Below are positions 1 to 8,555 of a DNA stretch of 19,648 bases, piece after piece. Made by a program: the position numbers and the translations under genes. This stretch comes from Bacillota bacterium. Lineage in GTDB: Bacteria; Bacillota_I; Bacilli_A; RFN20; CAG-826. The stretch's first letter is position 1. The number at the start of each line of letters is the position of its first letter. The notes beneath the pieces were generated by a model. The model did not search any database. It was not told the DNA's origin and saw only the letters and a program-made list of their open reading frames with translations. Where the stretch lies: assembly GCA_023457325.1 (NCBI GenBank), contig JAEWLX010000085.1, positions 1 to 19,648 on the forward strand, read 5' to 3'.

Positions 1-4
1 TTAT

Positions 5-649
5 TTATTTACGATTAGATTGATTCTTTTTAATAATCATTTCTTTCGACTTCATAACTCTGATTGTAGCCGACATTTCTTGATCCGCTAGTTTTGTTTT
101 AATATCTTTAATCAAAGCGACTTGTTCAGGAATCATGATATGCTCAATCGCATTGACTCTTCGCCTTGTTTTTTCTATTTCTTTGGCATACATCTCAGTC
201 GTTTTCTCATATTGTGCTAATTCAATAAGCTTCGGTAATAGTTTAAAACCCTTTATTAGTGCCTCATCAAACTCCTGAGGAACGCTGCTCAAAGCATAAG
301 GTGGTTCGATCTTTGCATCCATTTTAAAAAACAGATGAGGAGTTTCAATGCTCATCGATTTTGATTTGCTTGTCTCCAGCGTCCACTTGACCGCGGGAAC
401 CGATGTCATTTCGCTTAGTTCTGATTTACGAATTTTTGCTCGCCCTTTCTTAAAAGAATCAAGGGCTATCGAAGTCTCTTTTTCTACTTCATCTCTTAAA
501 TCCCTTGTCTTGAAGACAATTTCCATGAATTGACGAATCATTTCATCTTGCTTATCTTTCAATAAACGATGGCCTCGCCTTGTGATGGCGAGTTGATTTT
601 TGAGTTTCGTCAACTCCATTCTCGTTGGGTTAATTTGCCCAAGCGCCAT
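5..649 (-). CDS. ntpD: V-type ATPase subunit D (central rotor stalk)
   Basis: This 214-residue protein is subunit D of the V/A-type ATPase. Subunit D is the long antiparallel coiled-coil shaft that turns inside the A3B3 head and, with subunit F (NtpG), transmits rotation to the membrane ring. The N-terminus matches the family, with NPTR followed by a long charged helix (about residues 8-60). A second long helix lies near residues 140-205, which gives the expected two-helix hairpin. The length is close to the ~210 residues usual for bacterial NtpD. The ATG lies just after the ntpB stop, and its SD (GAGGAG) is formed by the last codons of ntpB, so the two genes are translationally coupled. It is the last V-ATPase gene in the window. 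The E. hirae operon continues with ntpH and ntpJ, which would lie outside. Confidence 0.95.
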   Translation of the reverse strand: MALGQINPTRMELTKLKNQLAITRRGHRLLKDKQDEMIRQFMEIVFKTRDLRDEVEKETSIALDSFKKGRAKIRKSELSEMTSVPAVKWTLETSKSKSMSIETPHLFFKMDAKIEPPYALSSVPQEFDEALIKGFKLLPKLIELAQYEKTTEMYAKEIEKTRRRVNAIEHIMIPEQVALIKDIKTKLADQEMSATIRVMKSKEMIIKKNQSNRK

Positions 650-651
650 GA

Positions 652-2031
652 TTACTCCTCTTTGCCATAAAACTCGGCAATATGTTCATCGCTAATGCGC
701 TTTAATTCCGATGTTGGAAAAATGCGCAATAGTTCCCAGCCAAGGTCCAATGTTTCTCTAATTGAGCGATTACTATTAAAGCTTTGGGAGATATATTTCT
801 CCTCAAATTCCTCTGCAAAACGGGCATATAATTTATCAATATCGGATAAAGCACTATCTCCTAAAACAGTCGATAATTCCTTTGCTTCCTTGCCGCGAGC
901 ATATGAAGCGAATAACTGATTCATTGTGTCGGCATGATCACTTCTTGTTTTGCCTTCTCCGATTCCTTTATCCTTAAGACGAGACAAAGAGGGCAGGACA
1001 TCAATCGGTGGCAAATACCCTTTCATAAAAAGGCTTCTTGATAAAATTATTTGTCCTTCGGTAATATAGCCTGTTAAATCAGGAATGGGGTGAGTTTTAT
1101 CATCTTCAGGCATCGTTAATATCGGAAGCTGAGTTATCGAACCATTAATTCCTTTTATTCTTCCCGCCCGTTCAAATAATGAGGCTAAATCTGTATACAT
1201 GTAACCAGGATAACCTCTACGACCAGGAACTTCCTTACGCGCTGAAGAAATCTCACGCAATGCTTCTGCATAGTTCGTAATGTCAGTTAGAATAACCAAA
1301 ACGTGCATATTTAGTTGATATGCCAAGTACTCAGCGGCTGTAATTGCCATGCGGGGCGTAGCAATGCGTTCAATTGCAGGGTCATTAGCCAAATTAACAA
1401 ACATAATTGTTCTTTCAATTGCCCCTGACTTTCGAAAGTCTTCGATAAAATAATTAGCTTCTTCAAAAGTGATGCCAATCGCTGCAAAGACAACAGCGAA
1501 TTTTTCTGATTTCCCCAAGACGCGGGCTTGTCGAGCGATTTGGGCCGCTAGTTTTGAATGCGGTAAGCCAGAGCCAGAGAAAATAGGTAGTTTTTGACCA
1601 CGCACCAAAGTATTTAAACCATCGATCGATGAAATGCCTGTCTGAATAAATTCAGACGGATAGTCACGAGCGACAGGGTTAAGGGCTGAACCATTAATAT
1701 CAAGTCTTGTATCAGCGATAATCGGACCTTTGTCATCGATGGGACGACCTAAACCATCAAAAACACGTCCGAGAATGTCTGGAGATAATCCCAATTCGAT
1801 GCCATGACCAAGAAAGGTTGCTTTAGCATCATCGATTTTCATACCTTGGCTCGATTCAAATAGTTGAACCAAAGCCTTGTCGTTATTAATTTCTAAAACC
1901 TTGCCGAGGCGTGTTTCGCCATTCGCTAGTTTTATTTCGACTAATTCATCATATTTAACATCACTCACTTTTTCTACGAGCATCAAAGGTCCGACGACTT
2001 CTTTAATTGTTTTATATTGTTTGATGGCCAT
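652..2031 (-). CDS. ntpB: V-type ATPase subunit B (non-catalytic head subunit)
   Basis: This 459-residue protein is the regulatory, non-catalytic B subunit that alternates with A in the cytosolic A3B3 ring. It has an N-terminal beta-barrel and a central RecA-like domain. The P-loop is degenerate: residues 151-160 read FSGSGLPHSK instead of GxxxxGKT, which is the family signature for loss of catalysis. The motif PSLSRL near 347-352 carries Arg351, the expected arginine finger that reaches into the catalytic site of A (Arg350 in E. hirae). The length is typical. The gene starts two bases after the ntpA stop, and the SD GAGGAG lies in the last codons of ntpA. The same 17-nt junction sequence occurs at the B/D boundary. 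The assignment is secure from motif content and operon position. Confidence 0.97.
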   Translation of the reverse strand: MAIKQYKTIKEVVGPLMLVEKVSDVKYDELVEIKLANGETRLGKVLEINNDKALVQLFESSQGMKIDDAKATFLGHGIELGLSPDILGRVFDGLGRPIDDKGPIIADTRLDINGSALNPVARDYPSEFIQTGISSIDGLNTLVRGQKLPIFSGSGLPHSKLAAQIARQARVLGKSEKFAVVFAAIGITFEEANYFIEDFRKSGAIERTIMFVNLANDPAIERIATPRMAITAAEYLAYQLNMHVLVILTDITNYAEALREISSARKEVPGRRGYPGYMYTDLASLFERAGRIKGINGSITQLPILTMPEDDKTHPIPDLTGYITEGQIILSRSLFMKGYLPPIDVLPSLSRLKDKGIGEGKTRSDHADTMNQLFASYARGKEAKELSTVLGDSALSDIDKLYARFAEEFEEKYISQSFNSNRSIRETLDLGWELLRIFPTSELKRISDEHIAEFYGKEE

Positions 2032-2033
2032 GA

Positions 2034-3797
2034 TTACTCCTCTCCCAGTGATGAAAACTCTTTTTCCATCGCCTGCTGAATACTATTTGTTTCTTCGTGA
2101 ACATCTTCTTCGCGAACATATTTAAGACGGCCAATACGTTCGGTTGTTTTCATTTTTTCAATTTCTGAAAAGGCTTTGCCTTTTTCTAAAGCTTGATTGC
2201 CCAGATCATACCATTTCAAAATTGTTATTAACATTAAATATTGTTTGTTTATCGATGTATATGTATCGACAGAATTATAGGCATTTTGGTGAAGAAAATC
2301 TTCACGTATCATCTGCGAAACCAAGAGTTTAATCCGATCGGCTTTAGAAAGAGAATCAAGGCCGACGAGGCGAACGATTTCTTGTAAAGAGGCTTCTTCT
2401 TGCAATAATATTTGAATCTTTCTTATTATCTTGCTCCAATCCTTATGATAGTTTTGATTAATATCTTGATGAAGAACATCTTCATAAAGACTATAACTTT
2501 TTAACCAATCAATGGCGGGAAAGTGACGTCGATAGGCAAGAGTGGCCGATAGACCCCAGAAAACTTTAACAATGCGCAAGGTCGCCTGCGAAACGGGTTC
2601 AGAAGTATCACCGCCTGGTGGCGAAACAGCTCCGATTGCCGTTACAGCTCCTTCCCTCTTTTTGTCACCTAAACAAGTTACATAACCAGCTCTTTCGTAG
2701 AATTCGGCAAGGCGACTTGATAAATAGGCGGGATATCCTTCTTCTCCCGGCATTTCTTCAAGGCGGGAAGACATTTCACGTAAGGCTTCGGCCCAACGCG
2801 AGGTTGAGTCAGCCATAATGGCTACTTTGTAGCCCATATCGCGGTAATATTCAGCAATCGTAATTCCTGTGTAAATCGATGCTTCACGAGCCGCGACTGG
2901 CATATTCGAAGTATTGGCAATTAAAACCGTCCTCTTCATCAGCGATTCACCAGTTCGTGGATCTTTCAAACGAGGGAACTCCATCAAAACATCAGTCATT
3001 TCATTTCCGCGTTCACCGCATCCGACATAAACAATGATGTCGGCATCGGCCCATTTAGCAAGTTGATGTTGAACAACCGTTTTTCCTGAACCGAAAGGTC
3101 CGGGAATAGCGGCGATACCGCCGATTGAGACGGGGAAAAGAGCGTCAATAACTCTTTGACCAGTGACCATTAGTTTATTCGGCGCGAGCTTATTTATGTA
3201 GGGCCGTTTTTTTCTTACCGGCCAATATTGAATCATATTAAGCGAAATTTCCTGGCCGTCACTTGTGACTATTTTGGCAATCGTATCAGTGACTTTTGCC
3301 TCACCATCGTGAAGCCAAACGAGTTTACCTGAGTGATGAGGAGGAACCATTATTTTATGGGTAACGACCGGTGTTTCGGCGACTGTACCTAAAATCATGC
3401 CGCCGCTTACTTGCGTATTTATTTCGGCTACGGGTTTAAAGTTCCATATTTTATCGCGATTAAGTCTCGGAAGATCAATCCCTAATGGGATACGCGATCC
3501 ATAATTATCATAAATGCTGCTCAATGGGCGTTGAATGCCATCAAAAATCGACTCGATAAGTCCAGGACCAAGTTCAGCTGAAAGAGGTTCATTAGTGAAA
3601 TAAACAGGTTCTCCAGGACCAATACCCGCTGTCTCTTCGTATACTTGAATTGAAGCAAGATCGCCACGCAGTTCGATAACTTCACCGATTAACTTTTTAT
3701 TCGACACGCGAACGACATCATATACTTGCACGTTTTCCATGCCCGAAGCGACAACCAGCGGGCCGGCAACTTTAGTAATTATTCCAATTTTGTCCAT
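2034..3797 (-). CDS. ntpA: V-type ATPase catalytic subunit A
   Basis: This 587-residue protein is the catalytic subunit that hydrolyses (or synthesises) ATP in the A3B3 head. It has a full Walker A motif, GPFGSGKT (233-240). GCGERG (259-264) follows, with catalytic Glu262. The region of about 110-190 is the non-homologous bulge specific to V/A-type A subunits, which separates it from F-type beta. The C-terminal third is helical. The length matches the ~590 residues of bacterial NtpA. ATG at 3797 has a good SD (AAAGGAAG). The gene lies 13 bp after ntpG and 2 bp before ntpB. Family membership and the catalytic residues are seen directly. Whether the complex works as a pump or a synthase cannot be decided from this sequence. 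Confidence 0.98.
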   Translation of the reverse strand: MDKIGIITKVAGPLVVASGMENVQVYDVVRVSNKKLIGEVIELRGDLASIQVYEETAGIGPGEPVYFTNEPLSAELGPGLIESIFDGIQRPLSSIYDNYGSRIPLGIDLPRLNRDKIWNFKPVAEINTQVSGGMILGTVAETPVVTHKIMVPPHHSGKLVWLHDGEAKVTDTIAKIVTSDGQEISLNMIQYWPVRKKRPYINKLAPNKLMVTGQRVIDALFPVSIGGIAAIPGPFGSGKTVVQHQLAKWADADIIVYVGCGERGNEMTDVLMEFPRLKDPRTGESLMKRTVLIANTSNMPVAAREASIYTGITIAEYYRDMGYKVAIMADSTSRWAEALREMSSRLEEMPGEEGYPAYLSSRLAEFYERAGYVTCLGDKKREGAVTAIGAVSPPGGDTSEPVSQATLRIVKVFWGLSATLAYRRHFPAIDWLKSYSLYEDVLHQDINQNYHKDWSKIIRKIQILLQEEASLQEIVRLVGLDSLSKADRIKLLVSQMIREDFLHQNAYNSVDTYTSINKQYLMLITILKWYDLGNQALEKGKAFSEIEKMKTTERIGRLKYVREEDVHEETNSIQQAMEKEFSSLGEE

Positions 3798-3810
3798 ATT
3801 CTCTTCCTTT

Positions 3811-4119
3811 CTAAAACAGCTTTAATCCAATTGCTTTTTCGACATCATCTCTAAGCTTTTCTAAACCTTGTCCCGTTGCCCCTTCATCGATGGGAAGGGC
3901 AACAATGATTGGAAACGCCTTATCGCTAATGCGGCGGCGATAATCGCTGATTAATGTTTGCAACTTTTCATCAATTACTATTAATTGAGTATCTTTTGTT
4001 AACTTATCCAATACTTCCTTCATTTTTGCTTCATCACCGACAAGATAAGTCGTAAATCCAAGACTGCGAAAGAAATAAACGTTTTCGCTTTGGGCAATCG
4101 CCACCAATTTGTCTTTCAT
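3811..4119 (-). CDS. ntpG: V-type ATPase subunit F (NtpG, rotor stalk)
   Basis: This 102-residue protein matches subunit F, called NtpG in E. hirae. It is a small Rossmann-like protein that binds the base of subunit D in the rotor axle. Its features are a GF-T-LVGD segment near residues 21-29, an internal LIVIDE strand (about 46-51), a PIIVALP strand near 70-76, and a C-terminal helix. The length is what the family shows. The gene sits between C and A as in the E. hirae order. Its start is 1 bp after the C-subunit stop, with only a weak SD (GGTGGG), so translational coupling to ntpC is likely. Sequence conservation in this family is low, so the call rests partly on position. Confidence 0.9.
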   Translation of the reverse strand: MKDKLVAIAQSENVYFFRSLGFTTYLVGDEAKMKEVLDKLTKDTQLIVIDEKLQTLISDYRRRISDKAFPIIVALPIDEGATGQGLEKLRDDVEKAIGLKLF

Positions 4120-4120
4120 A

Positions 4121-5059
4121 TTATGAGCCCACCATCAAAGATGCTTTGCGATCAAAATATAAACGGCGAATATCGACTATTTCGATTTGCTTACGCACGA
4201 CATAAGTAATAATCGACGCTGTTGATTTCATATCAACCTGAAAAGGTTCGAGCTCCTCGAGTAAGATTTTAAGAAGGGCGTGCTCTAACTTGACAAAGTC
4301 GCCATCGCTAAAATAGTGCTCGAGAGGTTCGACAAAGCGAGTCAAATACAATGATGAGTAACGAGTAATTATGTCTCTTGATGAGGCGTTGTGTAATAAG
4401 GAAATTTCTTTCACTGGTATCGAACCATAATCTAAAAGATTAGTTTCAAGAATAGAAGTATCCATGTGCATTTTGTTGATGCGAAGAAGAGTCAGTAAAT
4501 TATTAATGTCGGTTGAAATAACGAAGTATGTTTTTAAAACGATGTCCTTACGCTTAGAAATGGCTTCATAAAGCAATCCTTGAAATACTTTTTGAATCTC
4601 ATTGACCAAGGTAAAACTATCTTTATAGGAAGATTGTAAAAAGTGTGAAAACAACTCCTTATAAGGTGAAATCACGCCATAATAATTGTCCTTAAGAATC
4701 GATAATTCCAAATCTTTATAGGTTAAGTAGCCAGCCTCTTCAAAAGATTCGATTTCCGTTTGCAAAAATTTGTTTTTATAAAAAGAACGGATGTTAGTTA
4801 AATCGTATTTTGTAAAAAAGAAAAAAGGCAAATCATCGTTAGGTAAAATGCTCATCAATTCTTCTTTAAGCTTAATTACCTCGTTTTTGACAACATCATC
4901 TACGCTTTGTTCCTTTTCGCCTGGCGCATACCCAAATGACTGTAGCTTTAAAAGATACATCGCATTATCGGTGTTTTTTAGTTCGCGAAACTGACTATAA
5001 GAAAGAAGACTCGCGGACTTAGTCGCTAATAGCGCGCTGGCAAAAGTATAATCACTCAT
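4121..5059 (-). CDS. ntpC: V-type ATPase subunit C (socket between head and membrane ring)
   Basis: This 312-residue, mostly helical protein is the C (d-type) subunit that sits on the proteolipid ring and receives the D/F rotor stalk. The N-terminal start (SDYTFASALLATKSASLLS) and internal pieces such as DLTNIRSFYKNK near residue 105 fit the V/A-ATPase C/AC39 family, which runs about 310-340 residues in bacteria. The sequence is poorly conserved, so position between E and F is important support. Its ATG overlaps the ntpE stop by one base (TAATG), a classic stop-restart junction. Nothing looks truncated. Confidence 0.92.
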   Translation of the reverse strand: MSDYTFASALLATKSASLLSYSQFRELKNTDNAMYLLKLQSFGYAPGEKEQSVDDVVKNEVIKLKEELMSILPNDDLPFFFFTKYDLTNIRSFYKNKFLQTEIESFEEAGYLTYKDLELSILKDNYYGVISPYKELFSHFLQSSYKDSFTLVNEIQKVFQGLLYEAISKRKDIVLKTYFVISTDINNLLTLLRINKMHMDTSILETNLLDYGSIPVKEISLLHNASSRDIITRYSSLYLTRFVEPLEHYFSDGDFVKLEHALLKILLEELEPFQVDMKSTASIITYVVRKQIEIVDIRRLYFDRKASLMVGS

Positions 5060-5679
5060 TACTTTTCTTCATCTCCAAACAATGTCTTATATAGTTCTTT
5101 TTCTTTTTGCTTGCGAAGAACGTTTAGTAAGGGCTTGACACTAAAATTTAAGTCGAATGTTTCGCCAATTAAGATGAATCCATCTTCTTCTTTGGAATCA
5201 ATATTCTCCAGTGTAAGATGATAGCCATCACCTAACGCTTTATTTAGTAGATCAAGATCAACCTTTTTAGAAGTCTTATGGGATGATAAAGCTTTTAAGT
5301 ATTTAGCATAGCTACTTTTATTAACTCGCATTGTTTCATCGCCATTAATCTTCTCGTTTTTTATCAAGCGAGTCACAAAAGAGAGTAATTCCTTGTCGTT
5401 AATATTATTAAAGTGTTCAAAAACGGAAACAAAAATATCATCAATCACTTTACTTTTTAATGAAGAAATTGCTTGTTTAAGTTCCAACTCATTTAAAACT
5501 TTATTTTGATGAACAGCATTCTGTTTTGCGTCTTCGGCAGCTGAAATAATTAAAGATGCTTCTTTCTCCGCTTCAGCAACAATTTTGTGTTCAATTGCTT
5601 TGGCTTCGAGTTCGGCTTCTTTACGAAGTGCATCGCTTTCTGCTTGGCCTTTTTTGGCTATCTTTTCGTAAATTGTCAT
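5059..5679 (-). CDS. ntpE: V-type ATPase subunit E (peripheral stalk)
   Basis: This 206-residue protein matches subunit E, half of the EG peripheral stalk that holds the head still relative to the membrane stator. Residues 1-90 form a charged, Ala/Glu/Lys-rich coiled coil (for example KEAELEAKAIEHK). The rest should form the globular domain that contacts subunits A and B. The length is in the family range. The start at 5679 lies 9 bp after the ntpK stop, and its SD (TAGGAG) uses the ntpK TAG codon as its first three bases. The stop overlaps the ntpC start. The partner of this subunit is the first gene of the operon (8085-8405). Confidence 0.92.
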   Translation of the reverse strand: MTIYEKIAKKGQAESDALRKEAELEAKAIEHKIVAEAEKEASLIISAAEDAKQNAVHQNKVLNELELKQAISSLKSKVIDDIFVSVFEHFNNINDKELLSFVTRLIKNEKINGDETMRVNKSSYAKYLKALSSHKTSKKVDLDLLNKALGDGYHLTLENIDSKEEDGFILIGETFDLNFSVKPLLNVLRKQKEKELYKTLFGDEEK

Positions 5680-5688
5680 CTTTTACTC

Positions 5689-6162
5689 CTAGATGGCAAT
5701 CGCACTATACATGAGAATGCTAACAAGCAAGGCGAGAATGGCATATGTTTCAACAATAGCCGTCATCGTCATACCGCGCGTCATCATTTCTGGTCTTTTA
5801 CCTGTCATCAAAATGGAAGTAGCGGCGACTTTGCCTTGTGCAATTCCTGACAATAGGCCAACAATCGCTATCGGAAGGGCGGCACCTAAAAAGGCCCAAC
5901 CTTGCCAATCAGTTAACGCGACTGCTGTCCCGCCGAGAAGACCGACTTTTTGTAAAATCAAAACAGCCAGCAAGAAGCCATAAATACCTTGCGTTCCAGG
6001 CAAAGCCTGCAAAACTAAGATACGACCGAATAAGTCTGGTTTCTCCGCTAAGACACCGTTTCCAGCTCGACCAGCAATCGAAACACCAATAGCTGAGCCA
6101 ATGCCGGCCAATCCTGCAGCCAAAGCCGCACCAATAATTGATAGAACTAATCCATAAGTCAT
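5689..6162 (-). CDS. ntpK: V-type ATPase proteolipid subunit K (rotor ring, probably Na+-binding)
   Basis: This 157-residue membrane protein forms the rotor ring. It has four hydrophobic helices arranged as two fused two-helix units, so it is the 16-kDa duplicated type rather than the 8-kDa c type. The start chosen is ATG at 6162 (MTYGLVL), which follows SD AAAGGAGAT. An upstream in-frame extension to 6201 lies inside ntpI and is not credible. The ion-carrying Glu138 is in AIVETYAILA. Leu54, Thr57 and Gln58 (LPGTQG) and Gln109 (AQGKVA) align with L61, T64, Q65 and Q110 of E. hirae NtpK, which coordinate Na+ together with E139. This predicts sodium coupling, by homology only. The length matches NtpK (156 residues). 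The SD overlaps the ntpI stop codon. Confidence 0.95.
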   Translation of the reverse strand: MTYGLVLSIIGAALAAGLAGIGSAIGVSIAGRAGNGVLAEKPDLFGRILVLQALPGTQGIYGFLLAVLILQKVGLLGGTAVALTDWQGWAFLGAALPIAIVGLLSGIAQGKVAATSILMTGKRPEMMTRGMTMTAIVETYAILALLVSILMYSAIAI

Positions 6163-6166
6163 GATT

Positions 6167-8101
6167 CTATCTCCTTTCTTCTCGCAAATCCGAGATTTCA
6201 TTTATATGTTTTAAACGGATGGCAAAGGGTTCAAACAAATAACCTCCGCCTTCGTAAAACTTGCCAAAAAATTCGATGTACTGCAGACGGCCATCGTGCA
6301 CGTATGCAGAAAGCATACCCATTGCAAAATTGAAAATATGTCCAATTAAATAAACAAAAATGGATAAGATAATACCAATAATATTGCCTTGAATCATACC
6401 GGCGAGGAGATTCATAGTTGAGGCGATAACCGCTGATGATAGACTCAATGCTAAAATACGCGAATAAGATAAGATGTCACTAATGTAACTCGTTGATTGA
6501 TACAGGGCGCCAAGACCGCCAAAGATCTTGCCAAAAATGTTTTTGCTTTTTCGCCCCGCTAAAACCAAGAGAATAATTGCGCCGAGACCAGCCAAACCTA
6601 ACCCAATGTAGCTTAAAACAACAAGCGATGACCAGATTACCATTTGAGCAGCAACGAAAACTAAACCGACAAGAATTAAAATCCAACTTAAGCCATCGGC
6701 AATCGCACCGACATAATCTTTTCTTTTAATTAGTATTGCCATCTTAAAGCCTAGGCCATTAACAATATGTAGGATTCCAAACACGAGCGAAAAGCCTAAC
6801 ATTATTAATGGATCAGTTACGGGATTCAATAATACACTTGTCCACTGCTGTCCAAACAAACCGCCAATCAGGGCGCCTAAATCAAAATTAGCCCCGAAGA
6901 AACTGCCAAATAAAATACCAGCAATTATCGAAGTGATTCCTGAGTAGAAAAAGACACTAATGAGCTTTTTAAAGGCTCCTTTAGGTTTGATTAAAAGAAG
7001 ACCTAATCCAAAAAGGATTAACATCAGTATTCCATAACCGATATCACCCATCATGATGCCAAAAATTATCCAATACCAAATCGCCATGGCGGGGTTTGGA
7101 TCAATTTCTTTATGACTCGGAACCGAAAACATATTCGTAATTGTTTCAAATTGAGAAATAAACTTATTGTTTTTAACAGCCGTCGGAGGCAAGTCGGCTT
7201 CGCCTGGTTCACTAAATTCAATATCAAATTCTTTGGTAATACTAGCTACCGTTTTTTCAAGCAATGCTATTTGGTCACTTCGCACCCAACCATCGAGAAA
7301 AAACGAACGCTCGGTTTTACCGAAAGTGATGCTTTTGCAATCGATTTTGGCTTGAATACGATCATACATGAGACTTAATTGGTTTTTACTCCTTGCTAGT
7401 AGCTTAAGATTTTCTTGATATTCAATAACTTTAGCTTGCTCAATTTGCAGATTGTCTTCGATTTCAGCAATGTAGTCTTTTAAAGAAATATCAACATCAG
7501 GGAAATCAACATCAGCAAAAGAATAATTTGCCATTTTATTAATTACTGTTTCATCTTCTTCGAAATAAGACGCCAGTAGAAGCGCTGATCCATAATCGGA
7601 TTTAGCTAGTTTTTCAAACGGAACATTATTTTTGTTTAAATACTCGATTGCACCTTCGAGATTTTCTTCTTTAATATAGCCGATGTGGTAACGAACCAAA
7701 GAAGATTGTTTTAAGTCTCTGACTTTTAAGTCAATTTCGCGAAAAGGATAATACTTATCGAGCAATCCCTTTCCTTTTTTAATCTTCGCGCTTGCGGTAT
7801 TCAAGGCTAGAATATTCGTTTCGACACTATCTAATAAACGTTCTTGAGCTTCGTCTTCCATCATAAAGCGTTCATAAGTGACTTCTTGATGTTCAAAAAG
7901 AGATTTCTTCTTTCCATAACGGTTCAAGTCGCTAAGGGCTTTACTAATCCGTTGAAGAAGAGCGTTATCTTCCGTCACATCTGCACTTGAGCTTTGTGCT
8001 GGAATAATCATCAAAAGTTCGGCTTTTTGCAAAGCACGGACAAGCTCATTTTTGTGCTCTTCGAGTACGAAAACTCGGGCCTTTTTAACGGGAACGATCA
8101 C
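6167..8101 (-). CDS. ntpI: V-type ATPase subunit I (membrane stator, a-subunit)
   Basis: This 644-residue protein is the stator subunit that provides the ion half-channels beside the K ring. The N-terminal half (about 1-330) is cytosolic and contains coiled-coil stretches (about 45-115 and 210-255). The C-terminal half has seven to eight membrane helices starting near residue 338. SYSRIL carries Arg548, and GRLQYIEFF carries Arg605. These correspond to the two functional arginines of the family (R573 and R629 in E. hirae), which interact with the proteolipid glutamate. The start is GTG at 8101. An in-frame TAA lies just upstream, and SD GAGGT is 9 bases away. The start overlaps the end of the preceding gene by 17 bp. 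Confidence 0.96.
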   Translation of the reverse strand: MIVPVKKARVFVLEEHKNELVRALQKAELLMIIPAQSSSADVTEDNALLQRISKALSDLNRYGKKKSLFEHQEVTYERFMMEDEAQERLLDSVETNILALNTASAKIKKGKGLLDKYYPFREIDLKVRDLKQSSLVRYHIGYIKEENLEGAIEYLNKNNVPFEKLAKSDYGSALLLASYFEEDETVINKMANYSFADVDFPDVDISLKDYIAEIEDNLQIEQAKVIEYQENLKLLARSKNQLSLMYDRIQAKIDCKSITFGKTERSFFLDGWVRSDQIALLEKTVASITKEFDIEFSEPGEADLPPTAVKNNKFISQFETITNMFSVPSHKEIDPNPAMAIWYWIIFGIMMGDIGYGILMLILFGLGLLLIKPKGAFKKLISVFFYSGITSIIAGILFGSFFGANFDLGALIGGLFGQQWTSVLLNPVTDPLIMLGFSLVFGILHIVNGLGFKMAILIKRKDYVGAIADGLSWILILVGLVFVAAQMVIWSSLVVLSYIGLGLAGLGAIILLVLAGRKSKNIFGKIFGGLGALYQSTSYISDILSYSRILALSLSSAVIASTMNLLAGMIQGNIIGIILSIFVYLIGHIFNFAMGMLSAYVHDGRLQYIEFFGKFYEGGGYLFEPFAIRLKHINEISDLREERR

Positions 8102-8405
8102 TGACCATTACCTCATTTATTAATTGATTGACTAGTTTATTCTTCTTGCCGGCAACTTGGTTTTGCAGTTCACTAGCAATATTATCAATATTCTTGGCAA
8201 ATTCTTGTTTTGAATTCGTGATTATTTCTTGTGTTTCTTCTTCATGTTTTTTGCGAATATTTTCAGCTTCCAAAAGAAGAGACTTTGCTCTATCTTCACC
8301 TTTTTTCCTAGCTTGATTAAGCAGCATCGTCTTATAAACGCGAGCTTCAGTAACAAGACTTGAAGCTTGTTGTTCGGCTTGCATTATTTTCTTCATCGCT
8401 TCCAC
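8085..8405 (-). CDS. ntpF: V-type ATPase subunit G/H (NtpF, peripheral stalk)
   Basis: This protein of about 106 residues is the first gene of the ATPase operon. It is a charged coiled coil, with AEQQASSLVTEAR and KKGEDRAKSLLLEAENIRKK as typical segments. This matches the G/H stalk subunit (NtpF in E. hirae) that pairs with subunit E. I place the start at GTG 8405 (read as MEAMKKIM). The SD GAGGTGA at 8411-8417 would overlap the more upstream GTG at 8414 but sits about 8 bases from this one. ATG at 8396 is a further alternative. Such coiled coils are low in specific signature, so identity relies on being immediately upstream of subunit I. Its 3' end overlaps ntpI by 17 bp. Confidence 0.85.
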   Translation of the reverse strand: MEAMKKIMQAEQQASSLVTEARVYKTMLLNQARKKGEDRAKSLLLEAENIRKKHEEETQEIITNSKQEFAKNIDNIASELQNQVAGKKNKLVNQLINEVMVSDRSR

Positions 8406-8429
8406 AAAAATCACCTCACAATATAACTA

Positions 8430-8495
8430 GCAAATGTCAAATTAGTATTTTAACACAATACATAGTATATATCTATAAATCACCGAGCAAATCAA
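8430..8495 (-). promoter_or_regulatory. Probable promoter region of the V-ATPase operon
   Basis: The spacer upstream of the operon is very AT-rich. One candidate on the minus strand is -35 TTGCTC (8485-8490), a 17-bp spacer and -10 TACTAT (8462-8467). A stronger -35 box, TTGACA (8435-8440), lies closer to the gene but has no good -10 at 16-18 bp. The hexamer ATTGTG, half of the palindrome at 9145-9163, also occurs twice here (8454-8459 and 8417-8422, minus-strand reading). Exact hexamers are uncertain. Confidence 0.35.
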
Positions 8496-8512
8496 AAAAT
8501 ATATAAATGGAT

Positions 8513-8532
8513 AAGTCGCATTTTTGCGACTT
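8513..8532 (-). terminator. Hairpin after the PucR-type gene, possible terminator
   Basis: A perfect 8-bp stem, AAGTCGCA / TGCGACTT, encloses a TTTT loop 24 bp downstream of the stop of the HTH gene. On the minus strand it is followed by ATCCATTTATATATTTTTT, so the U-run starts late and is interrupted. It could be a weak intrinsic terminator separating this gene from the V-ATPase promoter, or a regulatory hairpin. Confidence 0.45.
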
Positions 8533-8555
8533 TCTAAACAATAGATAAGTAATGA

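Noticed and set aside
6163..6201. Upstream in-frame extension of ntpK
   Set aside because: It lies within ntpI, adds a charged non-family N-terminus, and the good SD fits ATG 6162.
6480..7378. Several open frames within ntpI on both strands
   Set aside because: They are out-of-frame shadows of a clear 644-residue membrane subunit and have no independent start signals or recognisable domains.
8406..8414. GTG 8414 as ntpF start
   Set aside because: The SD GAGGTGA overlaps this codon. GTG 8405 has proper spacing.
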